From assembly GCA_001412335.1 (NCBI GenBank), contig LKUF01000043.1:1-10472 (forward strand): a stretch of 10,472 nt of DNA, read 5' to 3'. A program made the translations under genes and the position numbers. The DNA is from Methanolinea sp. SDB. GTDB taxonomy: Archaea > Halobacteriota > Methanomicrobia > Methanomicrobiales > Methanospirillaceae. The notes beneath the pieces were generated by a model that saw only the letters and a program-made list of their open reading frames with translations, was not told the origin of the DNA and ran no database searches. Of this stretch, positions 6,190 to 10,472 are shown in pieces. Positions within the stretch are counted from its first letter, which is position 1. Every line of letters begins with the position of its first letter.

Positions 6190-6900
6190 ATGACTATGGC
6201 GTTCCTGTACCAACTCTGTCATTACATGGATCCTGAGTCTGGGGAGATTCTCTTTATTACGGAAGTCGGTTCGCGGATGTGGGGAATGGAGGAGTTCGCG
6301 AGTGACTATGACTGGGTCCATATTTACCAGGTGCCGACCCGGTCCATCCTGGAAGGGCGAAAAATCCCTGTTACACGACCTCAGAAGCAGTATACAGATG
6401 ATCATGGCAGGTTGATTGATGCTTCGTTCATGGAGATTGGGCATCTGGTGCAGCTGCTGATATCGGGGAATATCAATGCAATCTGGGTGGTCACCAGTCC
6501 GCTGGTCATCGCTGACCTTTCCGATGCACGGGAACGACTCCGGAAAGTCGTGGTTTCCACGCTCTCCCGGAAGAGTTACCATTCAATCAGGGGTATGGCG
6601 GAGTCACAGGTATCGGACGCCGTCCGGAGACGTGGCCAGGATAATCCGGAAAAACCATATCTCTCCGCCATCCGTACACTCCTGTTCGGACAACGGCTTC
6701 TTTCAGAAGGAATACTTGATTACACGGTCATGAATGGCCTTTTGCGGGATCGCGAAGGGAGTCCCGGAGACCGTTACGAAGCAGAGTTCGTGAAGCTGGA
6801 TGAAGCGTACAGGAAGAGCCGGCTCCCTCAGGTCCCAGATGAGGGACTGTTTCGTGACCTGCTCTTCTCACTCCGGACAGGCGATCTGGAACGAGCCTGA
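6190..6900 (+). CDS. RlaP/YcgL-like DNA-polymerase-beta-superfamily nucleotidyltransferase
   Basis: From the ATG at 6190 this is 236 residues, the usual size for the COG3541-type predicted nucleotidyltransferases. The active-site motifs are visible: 'GSRMWG' (G27-S28) and 'SDYD' (D39 and D41). Further conserved parts are 'MEIGHLVQLLISGNINAIWVVTSP', described rather than quoted whole, equivalent to the family's 'kfl.Ll..gNpn..ewL.SP', and 'KPYLSAIRTLLFGQRLL'. The open frame reaches back to a TTG at 6109, but the added 27 residues cross the repeat at 6110-6136 and are unlike the family. The predicted chemistry is NMP transfer to RNA or protein. Relatives are linked to RNA repair or act as MNT-like antitoxins or toxins. 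No HEPN partner or RNA ligase adjoins it here, so its partner, if any, is missing. Confidence 0.8.
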   Translation: MTMAFLYQLCHYMDPESGEILFITEVGSRMWGMEEFASDYDWVHIYQVPTRSILEGRKIPVTRPQKQYTDDHGRLIDASFMEIGHLVQLLISGNINAIWVVTSPLVIADLSDARERLRKVVVSTLSRKSYHSIRGMAESQVSDAVRRRGQDNPEKPYLSAIRTLLFGQRLLSEGILDYTVMNGLLRDREGSPGDRYEAEFVKLDEAYRKSRLPQVPDEGLFRDLLFSLRTGDLERA

Positions 6901-6972
6901 ATTTTTGTGCCGGGTCTTCCTGGAAAAGATGGGTTTGGTGGATGACGTATTCCAGGAGGACACCAGCCATAG

Positions 6973-6999
6973 ATTGTAAAGGTTTATAGTATTTACAAT
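6973..6999 (+). promoter_or_regulatory. Inverted repeat flanking the TATA box of an antitoxin-RelE operon
   Basis: ATTGTAAA (6973-6980) and TTTACAAT (6992-6999) are perfect 8-base inverted arms around 11 bases that contain the TATA-like TTTATAGTA (6983-6991). The ATG at 7015 is about 30 bases from that element. A dimer binding both arms would cover the TATA box, as expected for antitoxin autorepression. Confidence 0.6.
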
Positions 7000-7014
7000 G
7001 ATAATAGTATACCC

Positions 7015-7215
7015 ATGCCAGCGGTAAAGCGGATTCCCGTGTCCGAAACGGTTTGGAAAAAGCTCGGGGAGATGAAGGGTGCAGGCCAGACCTATGACGA
7101 TCTTCTCGAAGATATGATAGAACAGGTAAAGAAGGGCCGCCTTGAGGAAGACGTGAAGGCATGGGAAAGCCTCCCTGACTCTGAGTATGTCTCCCTCACG
7201 GAGAATAATGATTGA
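7015..7215 (+). CDS. Small antitoxin (DUF7557/RelB-like) paired with RelE
   Basis: This 66-residue protein starts 'MPAVKRIPVSETVWKKLGEM' and has 'GQTYDDLLEDMIEQ' (residues 25-38), the hallmark of a small archaeal antitoxin family with a short ribbon-helix-type DNA-binding half. The tail is acidic ('DSEYVSLTENND'). Its stop overlaps the TTG start of the next gene by four bases (TTGA). The TATA box and inverted repeat directly upstream support this start and autoregulation. The antitoxin role rests on both the family shape and the RelE-like neighbour. Confidence 0.82.
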   Translation: MPAVKRIPVSETVWKKLGEMKGAGQTYDDLLEDMIEQVKKGRLEEDVKAWESLPDSEYVSLTENND

Positions 7216-7502
7216 ATTTTGAAGTTAAAGTCCGGAATACAGCCGGGGCATACATCTCGAATGTACCTGAAAAATCCCGGCGTATTATCAAAAACGCACT
7301 TTACAGCCTTGGTGAAAACCCCTTCCCTGGTAGCGGCGGGGACAAGGAAAAACTGGTTTTGCGGGCCGGAAGAGTGATATTCAGATTGCATATCGCTCAT
7401 ACATATACCGCATTTTACAGCATTGACACGGAGAACAAGATTATCCGTGTTCACGAAATTCTCCCCATCGAACAGGCCCATAAAAAGTATGGCCGACTGT
7501 AG
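7212..7502 (+). CDS. RelE/ParE-family toxin
   Basis: This 96-residue protein has RelE topology: 'MNFEVKVRNTAGAYISNVPE', a two-helix part 'KSRRIIKNALYSLGENPFPG', then a beta core with basic residues R51, R54 and R59 ('LRAGRVIFRLHIAH') and 'FYSIDTENKIIRVHEILP'. It ends 'IEQAHKKYGRL', close to the usual 'H..R..Y' end. RelE toxins cleave mRNA on the ribosome; ParE relatives hit gyrase, and sequence alone does not separate them. The start is a TTG overlapping the antitoxin stop. A nearby ATG (7208) opens 'MIEF' and stops in the TTTT run, so a one-base T insertion may have moved the start from 'MIEFEVKV'. The rest of the frame is intact. Confidence 0.8.
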   Translation: MNFEVKVRNTAGAYISNVPEKSRRIIKNALYSLGENPFPGSGGDKEKLVLRAGRVIFRLHIAHTYTAFYSIDTENKIIRVHEILPIEQAHKKYGRL

Positions 7503-7597
7503 TCAGCTGCACATTCTAGTGAAAGAACCCATCTCTTGCTTCATACGTGTGGGAACATTCCGTCAAGTTTTCATTGATGGAACAGATGACGATTCTG

Positions 7598-7624
7598 TAT
7601 CAGGTAACGATTCCTCTTATGACC
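7598..7624 (+). repeat. 27-base direct repeat, copy 1
   Basis: It matches 9916-9942 at 26 of 27 positions (T for G at one base). It lies in the 262-base stretch between RelE and DUF433 that otherwise holds no supported gene. In one frame both copies read 'YQVTIPLMT' and the single difference is synonymous (cct/ccg Pro). Here that frame is a 24-codon ORF, 7577-7651, without a clear ribosome site. Whether it is coding is uncertain. Confidence 0.6.
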
Positions 7625-7640
7625 AGGATGACCGGGAAAC

Positions 7641-7667
7641 TGGTCTCCTGAAGAGCATATCATGCCT
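7641..7667 (+). repeat. 27-base direct repeat, copy 2
   Basis: This is the second copy of the element at 6110-6136 (23 of 27 identical, with the final 16 exact). It lies five bases before a TATA-like TATAAA (7672-7677) and about 100 bases before the DUF433 start. Confidence 0.5.
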
Positions 7668-7733
7668 GCGGTATAAATGACGGCATCCAAAAGTTAAACC
7701 CATGAAAATGACAGTTCCAGGTCACGGCATACG

Positions 7734-7740
7734 TATAATA
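7734..7740 (+). promoter_or_regulatory. TATA box of the DUF433 antitoxin
   Basis: TATAATA lies 25-31 bases before the ATG at 7765, giving a leaderless start at the position the protein family predicts. A second TATAAA at 7672-7677 is 30 bases before an in-frame upstream ATG at 7702, so a longer product is possible. Confidence 0.5.
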
Positions 7741-7764
7741 GTCCCTGGCTTCAATTGTCTCAAC

Positions 7765-8013
7765 ATGAATCCAGTTTCACGGATTATCCTGGACCCCTCA
7801 ATCCTGGTAGGCAAGCCGGTTATCCGGGGGACACGGATCCCGGTTGATCTCGTTTTAGAACTCCTAGCATCCGGATGGTCGGAAGCGATGATCCTGGAGG
7901 AGTATCCCGGACTTGAACACGAAGATATTTTAGCTTGCATACGATATGCACAGGAGATTGTTCAGTCTGAGCGGGTATATTCCACCACCAACCAGGAAAA
8001 GATTGCCGGATGA
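7765..8013 (+). CDS. DUF433 antitoxin
   Basis: This 82-residue DUF433 protein shows the core motif 'GKPVIRGTRIPVDLVLELL' (residues 16-34), then 'GWSEAMILEEYPGLEHEDI', a helix-turn-helix-like fold used by antitoxins of DUF5615 (PIN-like) toxins. Family members start close to 'MxxxxRIxxDPxILxGKPVIRGTR', so ATG 7765 is preferred; the frame also opens at 7702 with 21 extra residues of no known type. The stop overlaps an ATG by four bases (ATGA), the normal junction with the toxin. That toxin is only an 18-residue stump, so this antitoxin is an orphan in practice. Confidence 0.85.
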   Translation: MNPVSRIILDPSILVGKPVIRGTRIPVDLVLELLASGWSEAMILEEYPGLEHEDILACIRYAQEIVQSERVYSTTNQEKIAG

Positions 8014-8066
8014 AGTTCCTTGCCGATGAAAATATCCCGGCCTCTCTTGTGCGGGATGATGAGTGA
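8010..8066 (+). pseudogene. Truncated DUF5615 PIN-like toxin
   Basis: The ATG overlapping the DUF433 stop opens 'MKFLADENIPASLVRDDE' and then stops. 'MKFLADENIP' is the standard opening of DUF5615 toxins (normally about 110-120 residues, with the D and E of 'ADEN' forming part of the active site). Everything after about residue 15 is gone, and the sequence passes directly into the upstream region of the HicB-like gene. A deletion ending near 8055-8065 is the simplest explanation. Confidence 0.75.
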
Positions 8067-8104
8067 TACTTTCTTTAATCTGGAATTGCATTCATACGCT
8101 TGAG

Positions 8105-8302
8105 ATGTATAAGGACCCGGAAATTATCTTCATTCTCGAGGAATCGCCTGAAGGAGGATATACAGCCCATGCACTCGGCCACTCCATTTATACCCAGGCA
8201 GATGACTATGAGGAACTCAAGACCATGGTGCATGATGCGGTATTCTGCCATTTTGAAGAGGATGAACGCCCCAAAATCATCAGGCTTCATGGGGTTGTAT
8301 GA
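8105..8302 (+). CDS. HicB-like small antitoxin (often annotated as 2-oxoisovalerate dehydrogenase-like)
   Basis: From ATG 8105 this is a 65-residue HicB-type partial RNase-H fold: 'EIIFILEESPEGGYTAHALG' (residues 6-25), then 'SIYTQADDYEELKTMVHDAV' and 'CHFEEDERPKIIRLH'. Database relatives are often labelled '2-oxoisovalerate dehydrogenase', a misnomer for HicB-like antitoxins. Relatives usually continue '...RDEV' after 'RLHxV'; here the frame ends at 'RLHGVV', and 'GATGAG' follows out of frame, so a small indel may have trimmed the tail. No HicA-like toxin follows within the 76 bases before the next gene. The frame is open upstream to GTG 8063, but the family supports 8105. It is probably an orphan antitoxin. 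Confidence 0.75.
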   Translation: MYKDPEIIFILEESPEGGYTAHALGHSIYTQADDYEELKTMVHDAVFCHFEEDERPKIIRLHGVV

Positions 8303-8378
8303 TGCCTGATGAGATGGCAATCAGTCAATGATTTAATCATGTAAGAAAACATTATGGAAATGAGGAAAGAGTATTGAT

Positions 8379-8564
8379 ATGCCGATTCTCTACCGGGCGC
8401 GATACGAGAACAGAACATTAAAACCCATAGGGGAACTGCCTCTTAAGGAAGGAGAGACTGTGACATTTGAGATTAAAAAATCGATTGCTGATGCGATGTA
8501 CGGGCTTCTCCCTCTCGATGAGGAAACAGTGGAAGAGATAATCGAGTGGAACGGGTGGGATTGA
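8379..8564 (+). CDS. DUF104 antitoxin
   Basis: This 61-residue protein matches the DUF104 (AF2212-like) antitoxin pattern: 'ILYRARYENRTLKPIGELPLKEGETVTFEI' (residues 3-32), a small beta fold ending in 'LKEGExV', then an acidic helix with 'DEETVEEIIEWNGWD' that should bind the toxin. A GAGG-like ribosome site lies at 8362-8365. The stop overlaps the likely TTG start of the PIN toxin by four bases (TTGA). DUF104/PIN pairing is a known archaeal VapBC-like arrangement. The module looks intact. Confidence 0.85.
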   Translation: MPILYRARYENRTLKPIGELPLKEGETVTFEIKKSIADAMYGLLPLDEETVEEIIEWNGWD

Positions 8565-9058
8565 CTCTATCCCGTTTACCCTCTGACACGTATGTCTTTG
8601 TCGATTCGAATATCTTCCTTTACGTGTTTTTCAAGCATTCCGTGTATGGGGATTCGTGCCGGGAATTCCTTAAAAGAATAGAAAGTGGAGAGATCCTGGG
8701 TTTTATCGATGAATTTGTTCAGAACGAAGTATTTCATAAACTGATGGTTGCTGCAGTCGTGAGCCGTAAAAGGCTTTCATTGCCTGATGCAGTGTCGTAT
8801 ATCAAAAGAAACCCGGATATTCTCAAGACTGTTCCTGAGCTCTGGCAGGCGTGTGAATTGCTGAAATCCATGGACCTGGAAGTTATTCCTGGCCCCCTAT
8901 TTGGTGAATCCCTGGTCCTCTCGGAAGAATTCCAGCTTCTTGCAACCGACGCAATTCATGTCGCCGCAATGCAAAAAGCAGGCATTGAAAATATCGCATC
9001 AAACGATTCGGACTATCTTCGCGTGAAATCTTTCCGCGTATGGCGCCCGATGCATTGA
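8561..9058 (+). CDS. PIN-domain toxin paired with DUF104
   Basis: This 165-residue PIN protein is counted from the TTG at 8561, chosen because it overlaps the antitoxin stop (TTGA), like other pairs here. GTG at 8546 or 8555 would add 5 or 2 residues. Active-site residues: D15 in 'FVDSNIFLYVF', E56 in 'VQNEVFHKL', D130 in 'ATDAIHVAAM' and D149 or D151 in 'SNDSDYLRV'. The end 'FRVWRPMH' is typical ('VWRP') of this PIN group. It is longer than the VapCs at 2618 and 4747 and belongs to another subfamily. It appears complete and is expected to be an RNase held by the DUF104 protein. Confidence 0.88.
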   Translation: MTLSRLPSDTYVFVDSNIFLYVFFKHSVYGDSCREFLKRIESGEILGFIDEFVQNEVFHKLMVAAVVSRKRLSLPDAVSYIKRNPDILKTVPELWQACELLKSMDLEVIPGPLFGESLVLSEEFQLLATDAIHVAAMQKAGIENIASNDSDYLRVKSFRVWRPMH

Positions 9059-9097
9059 AATTCAACGAATCGATCCTGAAAACAGGTCGATTTTTCA

Positions 9098-9178
9098 ACG
9101 GTCCTTCGTGTAGCCTCTCCACTATTCGTTGTCCCGCATGGCCATCGCCGTAGGGATTCTTCCAGCCCGGTTTTTTGT
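9098..9178 (-). pseudogene. Fragment of a wecB 3' end
   Basis: On the minus strand this reads 'KKPGWKNPYGDGHAGQRIV' followed by 'ERLHEG', the C-terminus of a UDP-GlcNAc 2-epimerase. Forty of 42 bases (9137-9178) equal 10030-10071 in the intact gene. Downstream of the HAG motif the similarity falls to roughly 70 percent, so this is a diverged paralogue rather than a fresh copy. The match stops sharply at 9178, where DUF4258-like coding on the other strand begins at 9179. It has no start and no N-terminal domains, so it cannot be a functional enzyme. Confidence 0.8.
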
Positions 9179-9349
9179 GAATCGTATCCTGATGACGATC
9201 CCTGCCCCTCGGTGCTCATGCTTGGTTTTATACGTAAAAACGTGTATCATGTAGTAATCGGGATCTGCGATGATCATCTCCGGGTCATCACTGCATATGT
9301 GCCGGATGAGGAACAATGGATCGATACCACGAACGAGGAGGAAAAAAGA
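9179..9349 (+). pseudogene. C-terminal part of a DUF4258 toxin, 5' end lost
   Basis: From exactly 9179 the plus strand reads 'ESYPDDDPCPSVLMLGF', then 'VYHVVIGICDDHLRVITAY' and 'DEEQWIDTTNEEEKR', the second half of a DUF4258 protein ('YPDD.P.PS.L.LG', 'lHvV.g..d..l.iiTaY.Pd...W'). The N-terminal half, including the usual H..R.R..R, is absent because the wecB fragment replaces it. The frame runs without a stop into the following YgiT gene, although the two are normally separate, so its own stop has also been lost. An ATG at 9212 could start a shortened product, but it would lack the fold's N-terminal half. Confidence 0.7.
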
Positions 9350-9597
9350 ATGATTCCAGAGAGGTGCACGTTCTGCAAAGGGACCCTGCGGGGAGGAAAG
9401 ACCAAAATTCATTGCACGGGTCGGGGATGAGATCATTGTCGTCAGGGATGTTCCGATCTTACGTCTGCGACCGGTGCGGCGAGGCATACTACAGCGCAGA
9501 AGTGTCACGGAAGATCGATGCCGTGATGAAGGACGTTCACAGTGGCAGGCTTTGCTGCCGGCCTCTCGCGGCAGGCGAGGTCGAACTCATCGGGTGA
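9350..9597 (+). pseudogene. YgiT-type zinc-finger antitoxin with two frameshifts
   Basis: Three frames must be joined to read the protein: 'MIPERCTFCKGTLRGGKTKI' (CxxC at 6 and 9), then 'RVGDEIIVVRDVP', then 'YVCDRCGEAYYSAEVSRKID' with the second CxxC, continuing to '...AGEVELIG'. This is a standard MqsA/YgiT-type zinc finger with two CxxC pairs, normally the antitoxin of a DUF4258 (MqsR-like) toxin. Each shift is one extra base: a T near 9412-9413 and one base near 9454-9460. Both are single-base insertions, so assembly error is a real alternative to true decay. The amino acids are otherwise well conserved, which argues that any loss is recent. Confidence 0.75.
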
Positions 9598-9640
9598 AGG
9601 CAGAGGCTTGGAACGCTCCATCCTGGTAGAGAGTGTGACA

Positions 9641-9845
9641 ATGAAAGTAACCAATACATAGAGATGCCGACGCCCTGTACATGCGTCTCTCTGACACGCA
9701 GATTCATGACTCCGAAGAGGTGAAACCCGGTGTCATTCTGGACTATGACGATCAGGATAATCTCATTGGGATAGAGATTCTAAGGGTTTCTGAGCGTGTC
9801 CCACGATCAAACCTGAAGTCTGTGCTCATAGAATCAGAATTGTGA
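9641..9845 (+). pseudogene. DUF2283 protein with a frameshift near its start
   Basis: The ATG at 9641 opens 'MKVT' and then meets a TAG at 9659. One extra A (about 9652-9654) moves the frame; removing it gives 'MKVT-IHRDADALYMRLSD' followed by 'SEEVKPGVILDYDDQDNLIG' and '...IEILRVSERVP', a clear DUF2283 protein of about 67 residues. A shortened version could start at ATG 9681 (54 residues). DUF2283 genes commonly sit beside DUF4258 genes, as here, so this is probably part of the same decayed module. The frameshift may be a sequencing error, as at the YgiT gene. Confidence 0.72.
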
Positions 9846-9915
9846 GACGATGGCAGGGCGAAGAACCGGGACGAATGTTCCTGCATACCCTAAGCCCGGG
9901 ACTGTAAAACTCTTA

Positions 9916-9942
9916 TATCAGGTAACGATTCCGCTTATGACC
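9916..9942 (+). repeat. 27-base direct repeat, copy 2
   Basis: This is the copy of 7598-7624 (26 of 27 identical). It lies 38-64 bases beyond the wecB stop, in the otherwise empty gap between DUF2283 and wecB. In the shared frame it reads 'YQVTIPLMT' again. A looser resemblance to 5150-5175, at about the same distance from the 5216 wecB fragment, is possible but weak. Confidence 0.6.
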
Positions 9943-9979
9943 GGTTTATGTCGTTCTTTATGCCGAGGGTTATCCCTGG

Positions 9980-10472
9980 TCACTTCCCCAACCCTGCCTC
10001 CAGCAGAATATCTACCATCCTCCGTCCTGCATGCCCGTCGCCGTAGGGATTCTTCCAGCCCGGTTTTTTGTCGAGCATGATCCTGCTCTTCTCCAGGATA
10101 GTTCGTGCATCGGTCCCGGCCAGGACGTTCGATCCAACGTCCAGCGTTTCCGGCCGCTCGGTATTTTCTCTTAATGTGACGCACGGGACGCCGAGGATGC
10201 ACGCTTCCTCCTGCAGGCCGCCGGAATCGGTGATGATCAAGCGGGCGTTTGATTCTAATTGGAGGAACTCCAGGTAGCCGAGGGGTTTTGTGAGGGTGAT
10301 CGAGGGGGCTGTGAGGTTGAAGTGGGTCATCATCTTCTCGGTCCGGGGGTGGATGGGGAAGATTATCGGAAGGCCGGTCTCCCGGTGCACGCCGTCGAGG
10401 CCAGCAAGGATGCCTGCCAGCTTGTCCTTCTCGTCGACGTTCTCGGCACGGTGGGCGGTGACGAGGATGTAT
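9980..10472 (-). CDS. wecB: UDP-N-acetylglucosamine 2-epimerase (non-hydrolysing), C-terminal part
   Basis: About 163 residues are visible; the 5' part lies beyond the window. Family motifs in order are 'YILVTAHRAENVD', 'PIIFPIHPRTEKMM', 'ITDSGGLQEEACILGVPCV' and 'TLRENTERPETLDVGSN', ending with 'KKPGWKNPYGDGHAGRRM' and 'VDILLEAGLGK'. These belong to the WecB GT-B fold, which interconverts UDP-GlcNAc and UDP-ManNAc for surface glycans; the His of TAHR and the Asp/Glu of DSGGLQEE line the active site. The 3' end is intact. Its last ~110 bases are partly repeated at 9098-9178 and 5216-5311, all in this orientation, which marks this gene end as the recurrent boundary of inserted DNA. It matches the sugar genes on the left flank in function. 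Confidence 0.93.
   Translation of the reverse strand, partial: YILVTAHRAENVDEKDKLAGILAGLDGVHRETGLPIIFPIHPRTEKMMTHFNLTAPSITLTKPLGYLEFLQLESNARLIITDSGGLQEEACILGVPCVTLRENTERPETLDVGSNVLAGTDARTILEKSRIMLDKKPGWKNPYGDGHAGRRMVDILLEAGLGK

Noticed and set aside
9659..9661. TAG codon in DUF2283 as a pyrrolysine site
   Set aside because: The frame after TAG is not the DUF2283 frame; a one-base shift is needed, so it is a frameshift rather than a recoded stop.
9850..10080. 76-codon plus-strand frame over the repeat and the wecB end
   Set aside because: Half of it is antisense to wecB, and it has no ribosome site or family motif.
1..10472. CRISPR array, tRNA, rRNA, integrase or transposase
   Set aside because: I looked on both strands. 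No regularly spaced repeats, cloverleaf-like gene or recombinase motifs were found; the repeats present are isolated pairs.

Overview
This window looks like an accessory 'toxin-antitoxin island' of an archaeon set into a cell-surface polysaccharide locus. Archaeal origin is supported by TATA-type boxes about 23-30 bases before several start codons (near 1330, 4487 and 7734), with almost no leader, and by the protein families seen: several VapBC types, an RHH/PIN pair, DUF433, DUF104, a HicB-like protein, DUF4258, YgiT and DUF2283. The mix is most like a methanogenic euryarchaeon of the Methanomicrobiales type. That placement is inference from recalled family resemblance, not from a search.

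The flanks are nucleotide-sugar genes. On the left are the tail of a mannose-6-phosphate isomerase-like cupin (1-156) and a complete NAD-dependent UDP-sugar 4-epimerase-like gene (349-1275), both on +. On the right is the C-terminal part of a non-hydrolysing UDP-GlcNAc 2-epimerase, wecB (9980-10472, minus), running off the window.

Between them lie about 8.5 kb of small genes, nearly all toxin-antitoxin (TA) parts. In order: vapB with a dead vapC (1363-1975); an intact vapBC (2388-2995); an unrecognised two-gene unit (3120-4031); an AbrB-type antitoxin without a visible toxin (4097-4363); an intact vapBC (4517-5139); a minus-strand RHH antitoxin/PIN toxin pair (6066-5309); a lone RlaP-like nucleotidyltransferase (6190-6900); an antitoxin/RelE pair (7015-7502); DUF433 followed by an 18-residue stump of a DUF5615 toxin (7765-8066); a HicB-like orphan (8105-8302); DUF104/PIN (8379-9058); and a decayed DUF4258-YgiT-DUF2283 set (9179-9845). 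Most complete pairs overlap by four bases, which suggests translational coupling. Several antitoxins have palindromic operators over or beside the TATA box or transcription start, which suggests autoregulation.

Two structural signals stand out. First, antitoxins tend to be intact where their toxins are broken or absent. Second, the 3' end of wecB occurs three times in the same orientation: intact at 9980, as a fragment at about 9098-9178, and as a more decayed fragment at about 5216-5311. Foreign DNA begins at nearly the same wecB codon each time. This is what repeated insertion or recombination at the wecB 3' end would leave, although no integrase or transposase is visible here. Two 27-base direct repeats (7598/9916 and 6110/7641) add to the evidence of rearrangement.
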